DNA of 64,000 bases, taken from assembly GCA_029256085.1 (NCBI GenBank), contig JAQSYP010000010.1, positions 1 through 64,000 of the forward strand. The letters run 5' to 3'. The notes beneath the pieces were generated by a model, which was not told the DNA's origin, did no database searches, and saw nothing but the letters and a program-made list of their open reading frames with translations. This DNA comes from Caryophanales bacterium. Its GTDB lineage: Bacteria > Bacillota > Bacilli > CAJFEE01. The position numbers and the translations under genes were made by a program. Shown in pieces: positions 48,418-57,340 of this stretch (the stretch's first letter is position 1; each line of letters starts with the position of its first letter).

Positions 48418-50048
48418 ACAATTTTCCGTGATAATCCTGATAAAAAGTCAGTAACAAAAACAATAACAATGTAACAGATAAGTAGCAGGGTCACATTAGT
48501 GTAGTCAAAGAAACTCATACTCATTTTAAACTCCTGGCCGAGCCCGCCTGCACCGGCTAATCCAACTACAATTGTTGTACGGATGATTACTTCAGCACGA
48601 TAAAACAAGAAAGATAAAAATTGTGGGAAGACTGATGGAATAACGCCGTAAAATAACATCTGAACATAATTTGCCCCGTTCAATTGTAAATTTCTAATTG
48701 GTCGTGTATCCATTTCATCAATAACTTCTGCCCATAATTTTCCGAGTATACCGATATTATGGAGAGCTAGTGCGATAGCCCCTGGTATTATACCTGGCTT
48801 AATGATGAAGACTATTAACATTGCCCAGACTAGCTCAGGTACAGATCTTGTAAAAATATAAAAACCTCGGATAAGATAGAAAAATGGTTTTGTAAGTAGA
48901 GAATTACCCATTGTTAATTGCCCAGTTGCAACATTTTTAGATGCTAGTAACACTGTTAACAAAGATGCAACAGCAGTAAAACCAATCGCAAGCACTCCCA
49001 TTATTATCGTTTCAATAGTAAGTGAAATAGCATTTTTCCACTGTTCAATATCTAAGAAGGCAGGATTTTCTACTCCAATCCCAAACATACTTGAGAAAAA
49101 CTTCTTGGCAAAGAGTAAGTTGTTTTCAGTAAAAATACCGAAAAACGAAGCGTCATCTAAAGAAATAATGTAAATCCACGTTGTTAAAGCTAGAAAAACT
49201 GCTAAAACTTGTGAAATTTGGACCCAATTCATTTTTTTTCTTTCGTGTTTAGGGATATTCATTGATTCACGCAATTTAATGCTCCAAAAGTCTAATAGAA
49301 CAGCCATTGCAACTAAGAAAAATATAAATGTCCAAACTTCATCGAATTTTAAATCTGATAATGAAAGTTGAATTTGATAACCAATTCCAGCTATTCCGAT
49401 AAAACTCATTATTGCTGAAGACCTTAACGCACATTCAAAACGATACATTGTGTAGCTAATGATATTGGCTGAAACCATTGGTAAATATCCGTAAAATAAA
49501 GTCTGAAGACGTGAGGCACCAGACGTTCTTAAAGCTAAAATTGAGTTTTTAGGGGCATCTGCAAGGATATCTGCTAAAATCCGCCCAAGAATCCCGCCAT
49601 AAGGAATGCCTAAAGCAAAAACAGCTGCATATGGTGATAAGCCTATTGAAGATACAAAGAGAAACGCCCAAACTAGCTCATGGATTGCACGGATGAATCC
49701 TAAAAATGATCTGGAAATTGTAGCAATCGCATTCCCGAACACACTATTCCCAAATAAAACTCCTGATCCAAGAGTTCCGAAAATAACAGCGATAACAATT
49801 GCAATGAGCATACCAGCGGAAGCGTACATAAGTGTAATAAAAGTTGCTTTTACCCCCAAAATTAGAATTTCTGGGGATAGATTTGGCTTAAATAACGATC
49901 CTAAAATCAGAAAAGTAGTGTTTGCGCCATTAGAGTTGAAAAGATCCTTGTCCCATGAAACTGAAAAAACGCTCCAAAAGAAAGCGCAAATTAAGCTGAT
50001 AGTTAATATTAATTTTCTATGAAGACTGATCCTAGATATTAAGGTCAT
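48387..50048 (-). CDS. phnE: phosphonate-type ABC transporter permease, two PhnE domains fused
   Basis: A 553-residue permease containing two BPD_transp_1 units (about 60-265 and 330-545), each with its own EAA-type cytoplasmic loop (for example SILALRTSGASRLQTLFYGYLP and NLQLNGANYVQMLFYGVIP) and the ELVWA segment. Most phn operons encode one PhnE of about 270 residues, or two separate ones; here one polypeptide does both. The C-terminal KENSAIAEP is encoded by repeat copy 4. Start ATG 50048 follows AAGGAG; the longer frame overlaps phnC. Confidence 0.88.
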   Translation of the reverse strand: MTLISRISLHRKLILTISLICAFFWSVFSVSWDKDLFNSNGANTTFLILGSLFKPNLSPEILILGVKATFITLMYASAGMLIAIVIAVIFGTLGSGVLFGNSVFGNAIATISRSFLGFIRAIHELVWAFLFVSSIGLSPYAAVFALGIPYGGILGRILADILADAPKNSILALRTSGASRLQTLFYGYLPMVSANIISYTMYRFECALRSSAIMSFIGIAGIGYQIQLSLSDLKFDEVWTFIFFLVAMAVLLDFWSIKLRESMNIPKHERKKMNWVQISQVLAVFLALTTWIYIISLDDASFFGIFTENNLLFAKKFFSSMFGIGVENPAFLDIEQWKNAISLTIETIIMGVLAIGFTAVASLLTVLLASKNVATGQLTMGNSLLTKPFFYLIRGFYIFTRSVPELVWAMLIVFIIKPGIIPGAIALALHNIGILGKLWAEVIDEMDTRPIRNLQLNGANYVQMLFYGVIPSVFPQFLSFLFYRAEVIIRTTIVVGLAGAGGLGQEFKMSMSFFDYTNVTLLLICYIVIVFVTDFLSGLSRKIVKENSAIAEP

Positions 50049-50049
50049 A

Positions 50050-50802
50050 TTAAATAATCTCCTTAAGTTCATAAAGATTATTTAATAACTCATCAGTGAC
50101 TTCTGATGAAGGTAGATCAAACGTAACTCTTCCGTCGCGAAGTGCAATAATTCTAGTAAAATATTTTCTAGCTAATTCTACAGAGTGTAAACTAGCAAAT
50201 AGAGTAAGATTTTCTTCAGACGCAAGTCTAGTTAGAGTTGAGATAATATCATCTGCTCTAGCTGGGTCTAATGATGAAACAGGTTCGTCTGCTAAAATAA
50301 TTTCAGGCTTTTGGACTAGTAATCTGGCCAGAGCAACTCGTTGCTGCTCTCCTCCAGAAAGACTGGATGTTTGTTGATAAATCTTGTCTTCTAAGCCAAC
50401 TCTTTTTAATGCAGTTAGTGCTATTTCCTTATCCTGTGGTACGACAAGTGACATTAACGATTTAAACAGACCCCAATCTGATAAGCGGCCAGCTAAGACA
50501 TTATTAATAACAGTAAGTTGTCCAACTAAGTCAAACTGTTGTCTAATAATACCGATTTTCTTAGCGAGGTGCTTATTGTTTTTATATTTATTAAGAGGAA
50601 GATTAGAAATAGTTATTTCGTCTTTAGTAGTTTTATTTAGTCCTATTAAAGAATTTAAAAGAGTAGTTTTACCAGCACCACTTGGGCCGATTATAGCTAC
50701 AAGCTCTCCCTTTTTAACCGTAAAGGAAAGGGAAGATAAGATTATCTTCCTCTCCAAATTTACTGTTAAACTGTTGAGCTCAATCGCAGTTGATTGAGTC
50801 AT
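50050..50802 (-). CDS. phnC: phosphonate-type ABC transporter ATP-binding protein
   Basis: A 250-residue ATPase with Walker A GPSGAGKTT, signature LSGGEQQR, Walker B IILADEPVSSLD and the H-loop (SLHSVELA). It powers uptake through PhnE. The start ATG 50802 is preferred to a GTG nine bases earlier because the AGGTG ribosome site overlaps that GTG. phnE begins two bases after its stop on the same strand. Confidence 0.9.
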   Translation of the reverse strand: MTQSTAIELNSLTVNLERKIILSSLSFTVKKGELVAIIGPSGAGKTTLLNSLIGLNKTTKDEITISNLPLNKYKNNKHLAKKIGIIRQQFDLVGQLTVINNVLAGRLSDWGLFKSLMSLVVPQDKEIALTALKRVGLEDKIYQQTSSLSGGEQQRVALARLLVQKPEIILADEPVSSLDPARADDIISTLTRLASEENLTLFASLHSVELARKYFTRIIALRDGRVTFDLPSSEVTDELLNNLYELKEII

Positions 50803-50814
50803 TTTTAACACCTA

Positions 50815-51720
50815 CTATTTAATTATATTTAGTGATTTAGCTACTTCTTCAATCGCTGTATAGTTTTCGTTCTTAGTTTCGACAAATTTATCTGTAGCAA
50901 ATAAATCAAGTATTGCCTTTTGGTCACTATCCATGTTTAACAATGCTTTAGTAATTTTTTCTTTAGTTCCTTCTCCATATACTTCATCAACGTTATTAAT
51001 AGTCCAGTTATAATCGTAGTAATCAGGAGTTGTATAAAATACCTTTACTTTATTTGTATCGACCTTTTTCTCAGCAATAGCTTTTTCCCAAACAGCAATG
51101 TTCAAAGCGCCTGCTTTAAATGTTCCAGCTTCAACTAACTTATAAGTCGTATCATGGGAACCAGAGAAATTAGGTTTACCATCAAAATCCTTTAAAGGAT
51201 CAATGCCAGCTTCCGTAATAAAGTAGCGAGGCATTAAGTGGCCGGATGTTGAGCTTTCACTACCAAAAGTGAAGCTATTTCCTTTTAGATCTTCTAGTTT
51301 ATTTATACCAGAATTTACTGAAGTGATAAATACTGATTTGAATTCTGCATCTCGTGGGCGTTGAGCAATTGCTTCTGCTTCAGGAACTAAGTTTCTAGCC
51401 TGAACACCCGTTAATCCGCCAAACCATGCTAATTGTGTTTCGCCACGTTGGAATGATGTAACTAATGCTGCATAATCTACTGAAGGAACAAATTCAACTT
51501 TCAAACCTGTTTCTTCACTCAAGTACTTGGCAACATCATCCATACTGCGAGTTATATCAGCCATACTTTGATCTGGTATAGCGCCAATCTTAAATGGTTT
51601 ATCAGAAACTACTACTTTCTTATCTTCTTTTTTAGGTTTAGCTTCTTCCTTAGTTGAACAACCGCTTACAACTAGGATTATAGATAACAGTGCTAGGAAA
51701 ACTAAATTAAATTTTTTCAT
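50815..51720 (-). CDS. phnD: phosphonate-type ABC transporter substrate-binding lipoprotein
   Basis: A 301-residue lipoprotein: signal peptide with lipobox VVSGC (about 18-22) and a PhnD-type periplasmic-binding fold. GAIPDQSMADI at the start and a GSESSTSGHLMPRYF segment, which in PhnD relatives binds the phosphorus oxyanion, are present. Start ATG 51720 follows GGGGGA. No C-P lyase or other phosphonate catabolic genes lie nearby, so phosphonate, phosphite or another oxyanion may be the ligand. First gene of phnDCE. Confidence 0.88.
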   Translation of the reverse strand: MKKFNLVFLALLSIILVVSGCSTKEEAKPKKEDKKVVVSDKPFKIGAIPDQSMADITRSMDDVAKYLSEETGLKVEFVPSVDYAALVTSFQRGETQLAWFGGLTGVQARNLVPEAEAIAQRPRDAEFKSVFITSVNSGINKLEDLKGNSFTFGSESSTSGHLMPRYFITEAGIDPLKDFDGKPNFSGSHDTTYKLVEAGTFKAGALNIAVWEKAIAEKKVDTNKVKVFYTTPDYYDYNWTINNVDEVYGEGTKEKITKALLNMDSDQKAILDLFATDKFVETKNENYTAIEEVAKSLNIIK

Positions 51721-51833
51721 AAAATCCCCCATATAAATCATTATTTGTACAACCGAATAGTAACATAATTTGGACACAATTATAAATTCTTAATATCGAT
51801 TGAAACTATGTATAAATATCTATAAAAACGATA

Positions 51834-51868
51834 CAAAAAAAGGGGCACAATTATCACTTTGTGCTCCT
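51834..51868 (-). terminator. terminator of the collagen-like gene
   Basis: GGAGCACAA/TTGTGCCCC (minus strand) followed by seven T. Confidence 0.8.
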
Positions 51869-51889
51869 TAAAAAATCATATTAAAAAAA

Positions 51890-52660
51890 TCACTCAGGTA
51901 TAGGTGTAAAAACAGGATTTTCAATTCTGTAAATTTGGCATGTAGAGACTAAGTGTACACTACTCTCTGTTTCTAAAACTACAAGTCCTTTTCCTACTCT
52001 AACTACTTCTGCATTTTGAAGTGAAGGTAAACCTTCAACATGAAAATCGCCTTGTTCTAAGTTTTGTAATACTTGTTCTAAATCTCCTGAACAACACTCG
52101 CATGTTTCTGGATCAATTGGCTCAAGTACTAAATCGTTTAGTATAAAATCTGCAATATCCTGATTTTTTTGCGCTGAAACTCCTGTAATTTCACAAGCTG
52201 GTACGATTACTTGGCTTTCACCATTTGCAGTTTCAAGAAATACAATTGTACCTTGAATATCATCTATCAAATAATTTTCTAAATTACCTCCCGATGGATC
52301 AGTAGTACCAATATCAACTACAGCCTCTTGTGCATCGGTAATTTCTTCTTGAGCGGCTTGAATTTGCTCTAATGCATTAATTAACGGTTCAACACAACAC
52401 TCACATTCAGTGTCTCCGCCTGGCCCTGGAGGTCCTGGAGGTCCTGGAGGTCCCGGAGGTCCCGGAGGCCCTGGAGGCCCTGGAGGACAAGGACGACATG
52501 GCTTATAGGGATTTGGATAACAGCATTGTAATGATAACGGCATCTTCAAGTTGCACATTTTACGCCAAACTCTACATTTATTACAATCACATCCGCAACA
52601 ATCATCGTAACGATTTATGCAAAATGGATTGTGATTTTGTTTCCTTTTAAAATCACTCAT
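51890..52660 (-). CDS. cysteine-rich collagen-like protein, probable spore surface protein
   Basis: A 256-residue protein with no signal peptide. It has a Cys-rich N-terminus (about 14-58, including DDCCGCDCNKC), seven collagen triplets (GPP repeats, about 61-81), then ECECC and a C-terminal part of about 170 residues. Two related segments are visible in that part: GTIVFLET...VIVPACEI (about 141-163) and GLVVLETESSVHLVSTCQI (about 230-248). It lacks the TNF-like end and the exosporium leader of BclA. Its neighbours are CotF-type coat genes, so a place on the spore surface is likely; the family was not recognised. AGAGGTG precedes the ATG. Confidence 0.7.
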   Translation of the reverse strand: MSDFKRKQNHNPFCINRYDDCCGCDCNKCRVWRKMCNLKMPLSLQCCYPNPYKPCRPCPPGPPGPPGPPGPPGPPGPPGPGGDTECECCVEPLINALEQIQAAQEEITDAQEAVVDIGTTDPSGGNLENYLIDDIQGTIVFLETANGESQVIVPACEITGVSAQKNQDIADFILNDLVLEPIDPETCECCSGDLEQVLQNLEQGDFHVEGLPSLQNAEVVRVGKGLVVLETESSVHLVSTCQIYRIENPVFTPIPE

Positions 52661-52773
52661 TTTAAATTCACCTCTGTTTAGAATATGTTGAATTCAAAAA
52701 AAGGGATTAATTAAAATGTGCATAAATTCAAAATAATATATGTAATTTAAATAAAAATACAAATAAATTTCAC

Positions 52774-52802
52774 AAAAAAATCACCGATATAAAATCGGTG
52801 AT
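52774..52802 (-). terminator. terminator of the CotF-like pair
   Basis: Perfect ATCACCGAT/ATCGGTGAT arms. On the minus strand a run of seven T follows. Confidence 0.85.
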
Positions 52803-52811
52803 TCAGATTAA

Positions 52812-53135
52812 TTATCTATGTGGGAATTGATTAGTATAGCCTGTAAATTGAGAATGTACTTCTTGAACTTTATTTTGGTCAACTTGCTCTAATCCGTACC
52901 AACCTTTTCTAAACATTAATTGGTAAAGGTCTTGTTGACATTGATGTGTTTCAGTATATAGATTTTGTATATCGGTATTTAATGCGCGATGACTAGCTTC
53001 ATTTTGAGCGATAGAATATCCATTACCTAACCACTTTTCAGTTGCAAGAATATCATTGATAAAATCTCTATCATTCATTTCTGGACCTTTATCTATTTGT
53101 TGCTCAGGGTTTTGAATTTTATTTTGCTGTTGCAT
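52812..53135 (-). CDS. CotF-family spore coat protein
   Basis: A 107-residue protein with the coat F domain (about 25-90; DRDFINDILATEKWLGNGYS and LYQLMFRKGWYGLE), an alpha-helical ferritin-like fold found in B. subtilis CotF and its relatives. Gln-rich N-terminus. It lies ten bases behind the other CotF-like gene with AGGAGGTAT before its ATG, so the two are one operon, probably expressed in the mother cell. B. subtilis has a related gene, yusN, beside fadM. Confidence 0.85.
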   Translation of the reverse strand: MQQQNKIQNPEQQIDKGPEMNDRDFINDILATEKWLGNGYSIAQNEASHRALNTDIQNLYTETHQCQQDLYQLMFRKGWYGLEQVDQNKVQEVHSQFTGYTNQFPHR

Positions 53136-53145
53136 AATATACCTC

Positions 53146-53439
53146 CTAGTGCGTTTTGTTATTCATATGGCTTCCCATATGTTGTAACAATTTATCATAG
53201 TGTCTTTGATGCATATTACAAGCACCTTCTAAAGCCTGTTTTATTTCTTTATCCTGACATTGTTGGGCAAAGAAATGAGCTTTTTTCATTGCTAATAAGT
53301 TCCAAGACAGCATGTCACTTAAATAAGACATGTCTTTCGTTGTTAGAACAAAAGGAACTTCTGTCATTGTTGGAGCCTGTCCAGGCACTTGATTTGGATT
53401 AAGATTTGCCTCACTTGTATTCATTTGTTGCTGGTTCAT
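53146..53439 (-). CDS. small CotF-like spore coat protein
   Basis: A 97-residue, helix-rich protein (TKDMSYLSDMLSWNLLAMKKAHFFAQQC; CNMHQRHYDKLLQHM) resembling the short coat F-related proteins that accompany CotF. Many Met, Gln and His residues. Start ATG 53439 follows AGGAGGGA; the longer frame from 53463 crosses that site. First gene of the two-gene coat operon. Confidence 0.78.
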   Translation of the reverse strand: MNQQQMNTSEANLNPNQVPGQAPTMTEVPFVLTTKDMSYLSDMLSWNLLAMKKAHFFAQQCQDKEIKQALEGACNMHQRHYDKLLQHMGSHMNNKTH

Positions 53440-53629
53440 GTTATCCCTCCTTGTAGTTATCATAGTTATATTTCCAATGTTTAAATAAATCTATTCAGGA
53501 AATATTGTCATAAAAACTACAATAATTTGGTCGTTCATAAAAATTCCACTAATTGTATTTATATAAAAAAAATTCTATAATAATAAAATATTATAAATAT
53601 AAAAAATATTTTGTCTGGGAGGAAAAAGG

Positions 53630-54547
53630 GTGGAAACTTTATTAAAGAATATGTTTTTATTTCTATCAAAAAATAAAACAATGACTAAGCTAGCGAAAAA
53701 ATACGGACTAAGGTTTGGTGCATCTAGATTCGTGGCTGGAGAAACTATTGAGCAAGCTGTTCAAAAAATGAAGGAACTTAATGCACAAGGGAAGTTAGTA
53801 ACAATAGACTATCTTGGGGAATTTGTTAATGACGTTACTGAAGCTAACGAAAGAACAGAAGAGTGTGTTCGTGCAATTGAACAAATAGCTTTAAATAAAT
53901 TAGACGCTGAACTATCTTTAAAAATGACATCGATGGGATTAGATATCTCTGATGAAGTAGTAATGGCTAATATGCGTAAAATTTTACAAGCTGGTAAAGA
54001 TCATAATGTTTTTGTAACAATTGACATGGAAGATTCTGAACGCTGTGAAAATACATTAAGAATTTACAAGAAGTTAAGAAGCGAATACGATAATATTGGT
54101 ACTGTTATTCAATCATACTTATATCGTTCTGAAGATGATGTAAGAGAATTAAATGAATTTAAACCTAATTTACGTTTAGTTAAGGGTGCATACAAAGAAC
54201 CTGCTGATGTAGCGTTTCCTGACAAAAAGGACGTTGATGATAACTTAAAGAAGTTAATTAGAATTCATATGGAGAATGGCAATTATACTGCTGTTGCATC
54301 CCATGATCATGATATGATTGAGTTTACAAAGAAATTAGCTGAAGAATTAGGAACTCCTAGAGATCAATTTGAATTCCAATTACTTTATAATATAAGACTT
54401 GATATTCAAAGAGAATTAGTTAAACAAGGATATAAGATGAGAGTTTATTTACCGTACGGTACTGATTGGTACGGATATTTCATGAGGAGATTAGCAGAAA
54501 GACCTGCTAACGTAGCATTTGTATTAAAAGGAATGGTTAGACGCTAA
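53630..54547 (+). CDS. fadM: proline dehydrogenase-like protein FadM
   Basis: A 305-residue FAD-dependent TIM-barrel protein of the PutA/ProDH family (LRLVKGAYKEPADVAF; ASHDHDMIEF; YLPYGTDWYGYFMRRLAERPAN). In B. subtilis the homologue YusM/FadM lies in the fadN-A-E region. GTG start with GGGAGG upstream. Here it is separated from fadN by the tungsten-cofactor genes and ends at its own terminator. Whether it oxidises proline in vivo is not shown. Confidence 0.88.
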   Translation: METLLKNMFLFLSKNKTMTKLAKKYGLRFGASRFVAGETIEQAVQKMKELNAQGKLVTIDYLGEFVNDVTEANERTEECVRAIEQIALNKLDAELSLKMTSMGLDISDEVVMANMRKILQAGKDHNVFVTIDMEDSERCENTLRIYKKLRSEYDNIGTVIQSYLYRSEDDVRELNEFKPNLRLVKGAYKEPADVAFPDKKDVDDNLKKLIRIHMENGNYTAVASHDHDMIEFTKKLAEELGTPRDQFEFQLLYNIRLDIQRELVKQGYKMRVYLPYGTDWYGYFMRRLAERPANVAFVLKGMVRR

Positions 54548-54554
54548 TAATTTT

Positions 54555-54580
54555 GAAACCCCGATTTCGGGGTTTTTATT
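54555..54580 (+). terminator. fadM terminator
   Basis: AACCCCG/CGGGGTT around ATTT, followed by TTTATT. Confidence 0.8.
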
Positions 54581-54641
54581 CATTTTAGGTGACAGCAATG
54601 AATAAATAATCTTAAAATAAATGTAAGGAGTGTGATTTCAT

Positions 54642-54914
54642 TTGTTAGTTAAAGTATTTGCAAACCTTCGGGAGATTTGCGGTGGAGTTTCTGTAGAAGT
54701 TTTTCCAAAAGGTAATAGGGTAGAAGACGTATTAGATTATTTAATTGAACAATTTCCAGAAATACATAATGAAATATTCACTTCAGAGAAAAAGTTGAAA
54801 CATTTTGTTCATGTATACATTAATGGAAAAAACATAATCCATCTTAAAGATTTAGACACAGAGGTTATAGAGTCAGATCAGATAGCACTGTTCCCACCAG
54901 TAGCAGGCGGATAA
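54642..54914 (+). CDS. MoaD/ThiS-family sulfur carrier
   Basis: A 90-residue ubiquitin-fold protein ending in PPVAGG, the double glycine that an E1-like enzyme adenylates and that then carries sulfur as a thiocarboxylate for molybdopterin. TTG start after AAGGAGTG. It lies near a tungsten-type aldehyde oxidoreductase and a ThiF/MoeB-like gene, so it probably makes the tungstopterin for that enzyme rather than serving general molybdenum enzymes. The next small gene starts two bases after its stop. Confidence 0.85.
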   Translation: MLVKVFANLREICGGVSVEVFPKGNRVEDVLDYLIEQFPEIHNEIFTSEKKLKHFVHVYINGKNIIHLKDLDTEVIESDQIALFPPVAGG

Positions 54915-54915
54915 A

Positions 54916-55185
54916 ATGAACAGGATAATAGAGTTTCGTGGCATAAAATTAAGCCATCTTGTTATGTATTTTGAGGAGTTAAATGGAATCAAAACTTCAA
55001 GTAATTTACCAATTAAATTTAACGGAGATAAGTGGACTTCTGAGATTTTAGAGGAGAAGGAGATTCCATTAACTTCTGTGATAAGTGTTAATTCTGTTTT
55101 AATAAAATTTGAAGCGGAACGAATAGAGGAACTAGAGAGTATTATAAAAAATTATAGATACAAAACCACTAGAGTTGGTGGCTAA
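54916..55185 (+). CDS. small protein of unknown function ending in Gly-Gly
   Basis: An 89-residue protein not recognised with confidence. It starts MNRIIEFRGIKLSHLVMYFEEL, is predicted as alternating strands and helices with Glu/Lys-rich helices, and ends TRVGG. It is cotranscribed with the MoaD-like gene (one base between stop and start). One possibility is a stand-alone version of the C-terminal domain found fused to MoaD in Thermus-type MoaD-related proteins; another is a second carrier, because of the terminal GG. Neither can be settled by reading. Confidence 0.6.
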   Translation: MNRIIEFRGIKLSHLVMYFEELNGIKTSSNLPIKFNGDKWTSEILEEKEIPLTSVISVNSVLIKFEAERIEELESIIKNYRYKTTRVGG

Positions 55186-55194
55186 ACAAAAATT

Positions 55195-55235
55195 AAAGGC
55201 AAGTCGACATTGTATTGTCAACTTGCCTTAATTTA
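55195..55235. terminator. bidirectional terminator between the moaD pair and the aldehyde oxidoreductase gene
   Basis: AAGGCAAGTCGACA pairs with TTGTCAACTTGCCTT (minor mismatch), T-rich on both sides. Repeat copy 5 begins five bases later. Confidence 0.8.
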
Positions 55236-55239
55236 AATT

Positions 55240-55350
55240 AGCTAATAAGAAAGTATAAACTTCTGCGTAGTTCATACTTTCTTAACGCATAAGTGCAACT
55301 ACGGCTCTGCCGTCGCTTTTAAAGGCTCGGCAATCGCCAAGTTTTCTTTA
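55240..55350 (+). repeat. interspersed three-hairpin repeat, copy 5
   Basis: Starts AGCTAATAAG and ends TTTTCTTTA. Hairpin 1 is TAAGAAAGTAT/ATACTTTCTTA: compared with TAGGAAAGTAT/ATACTTTCCTA in copy 2, both sides changed together and pairing is kept. Hairpin 2 is perfect. Hairpin 3 has one mismatch (CTCGGC/GCCAAG) followed by TTTTCTTT. Its last three bases are the stop codon of the convergent aldehyde oxidoreductase gene. Confidence 0.92.
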
Positions 55351-57171
55351 TTGTTCTACTTTTTCTAAAATACCTAGCTCACGAAGTTTCTCGGCTGGAA
55401 CTACACCATCTTTCCATCCGCGTACTTCATAATACTCTTCAAGCATTATATCCATACGGCTTACATGTCCTGCACTATTTCCAGATGCAGGTTCTTCTGT
55501 GAATCGTTTTGGTAAGAAGTCGTCTTCGCGCTTATTGAAACCAGCAAGGTTATTATAGTAACGCTCAAGGTTGTAAATTCTTTCACCTGCTAACATTACA
55601 TCCTCAGCTGTCATTGGAATACCTGTCATCGTACTATATTGCTCTGCGTAATGCTCAGCATTTTCTGAGAAAGATGAGAATTTACAAATATTCATTGAGT
55701 CACCAAATGCAAGCATATCTTGGAATACTTTTAGTAGAGCACCTTTTCCTTTTGGCTCAAGTCGATCTGTAGGTTCTGGGATACCAGCAATTTCACTCGC
55801 AACAGTATAACCACGTAAGTGACAAGCACCTCGGTTACTAGTTGCATATCCAAGACCAATTCCTTGAATTCCTCGAGGATCGTAAGCTGGAATTGATTGA
55901 CCTTTTACAGACATAGAAAGTTCAGGAGCACCCCACGCTGACGTAGCGCGTGCAGGTCCATCAGCAAGAACGTTTCCAAATCCTTCACGGTATGCAATTT
56001 TTCTTGCAAGTTCAATCATTCTATCCGCATCGCCCCAGTCAAGCTTCTCATCGACTAGTCCTTTTTCATAGGCTTCCATAGTAACTGACATTGAATGACC
56101 AAGCTCAATCGTATCCATTCCATACTCATTACATACATCGATTAAGTAAGCAATTGCTTCTGGGTTGCTTAAACCACTATTAGTACCTACAGCCCAAGCA
56201 GATTCGAACTCAATGCTTTCAACTTTAGTTTTATATTTTCCTTCTTTTACTTCAACCTCAATTTTACAAGCTACAGGACAAGCATGACATGCATTATTAG
56301 AAACTAACAAATTGTCCTTATAAAACTCTCCACTATGATTCTCGGCCTCAGCCCAATTAGTTAACTGAGAATTCTTCGTAGGTAATGCTCCTACTTCATT
56401 TATAAGGTTTGTTAGAACGTTTGTACCATAAACAGAAAGACCACCTTTGCGAGGAGCAGTTAGACCACCTTCTAAGATTGCCTTTGTTGCTTTTTGATTC
56501 GCTGCCTTATTTTCCTCAACAAACTTTGGTTCAGGCATATTTCCTTTTTGCTCTGCTTTAATTACTATTGCTTTTAAGTTCTTAAAGCCCGCAACAGCAC
56601 CTGTACCGCCACGCCCAGCAGAACGATCATTTTCATTCATGAAACAAGCATAAAGTACTTGATTTTCACCAGCTTGACCAATTGTAATAACACTTAAATT
56701 ATCTTCACCATATGTAGATTTCATAAGTTGAACTGTTTCTCTTGTACTTTTACCCCAAATACTAGAAGCATCGCAAAGTTCAGCAACACCATTTTCGATA
56801 TAAAGATAGACTGGCTTATCACTTTTACCTTTAAAGATGATGTTATCAACTCCAGCCCATTTTAGTCGAGCTGCACTATAACCACCCATATGAGAATCAG
56901 TAACCGTTCCTGTTAGTGGAGATTTAGTTACAACTGCGAGCCTACCACTCATTGAAGAGCGTGAACCTGTCACAGGCCCTGTCATAATACACAGGATGTT
57001 TTCAGCAGATAATGGTTCAACTTCAGGTCCATTATCAAGTACGTATTTAACCCCTAAACCTCTTCCACCGATGTACTTCTTGGCAAGATCTTCATTAATT
57101 TCTCTGTAATTTACTGTGCCGCTTGATAAATCAACTAATACTTCTTTGTTCTTAAAGCCACCAAGATTCAT
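55348..57171 (-). CDS. tungsten-type aldehyde ferredoxin oxidoreductase
   Basis: A 607-residue enzyme of the AOR family, which oxidises aldehydes to acids with a tungsten-bispterin and a 4Fe-4S cluster. Motifs: N-terminal GGRGLGVKYVL, GPVTGSRSSMSGRLAVVTKSP, cluster ligands C-x2-C-x3-C in CHACPVAC (about 295) and a fourth Cys near MNICKF, and the pterin segments YDPRGIQGIGLGYATSNRGACH. The gene overlaps no neighbour. Rare in Bacillus; AOR is usual in anaerobes and archaea. The stop is in repeat copy 5. Confidence 0.93.
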   Translation of the reverse strand: MNLGGFKNKEVLVDLSSGTVNYREINEDLAKKYIGGRGLGVKYVLDNGPEVEPLSAENILCIMTGPVTGSRSSMSGRLAVVTKSPLTGTVTDSHMGGYSAARLKWAGVDNIIFKGKSDKPVYLYIENGVAELCDASSIWGKSTRETVQLMKSTYGEDNLSVITIGQAGENQVLYACFMNENDRSAGRGGTGAVAGFKNLKAIVIKAEQKGNMPEPKFVEENKAANQKATKAILEGGLTAPRKGGLSVYGTNVLTNLINEVGALPTKNSQLTNWAEAENHSGEFYKDNLLVSNNACHACPVACKIEVEVKEGKYKTKVESIEFESAWAVGTNSGLSNPEAIAYLIDVCNEYGMDTIELGHSMSVTMEAYEKGLVDEKLDWGDADRMIELARKIAYREGFGNVLADGPARATSAWGAPELSMSVKGQSIPAYDPRGIQGIGLGYATSNRGACHLRGYTVASEIAGIPEPTDRLEPKGKGALLKVFQDMLAFGDSMNICKFSSFSENAEHYAEQYSTMTGIPMTAEDVMLAGERIYNLERYYNNLAGFNKREDDFLPKRFTEEPASGNSAGHVSRMDIMLEEYYEVRGWKDGVVPAEKLRELGILEKVEQ

Positions 57172-57340
57172 TCTCGCATTCCACCTCTTTTATTATTTTA
57201 AAATTTAACCCTTCACTATTTAAATATTCAAATTTAAATAATAAATTCCCATAATATAATATTATTAGATTTGTTCGAAAATTTCCAATAATATGCTGTA
57301 CTGTTATATAATAGATTTAATTGAATTGGAGAGTGGTTTT

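Noticed and set aside
52679-52687. CATATTCTA (minus strand) as a sigma-K -10 before the collagen-like gene
   Set aside because: It matches CATANNNTA, but it is only about 20 bases before the start codon and the -35 is unconvincing.
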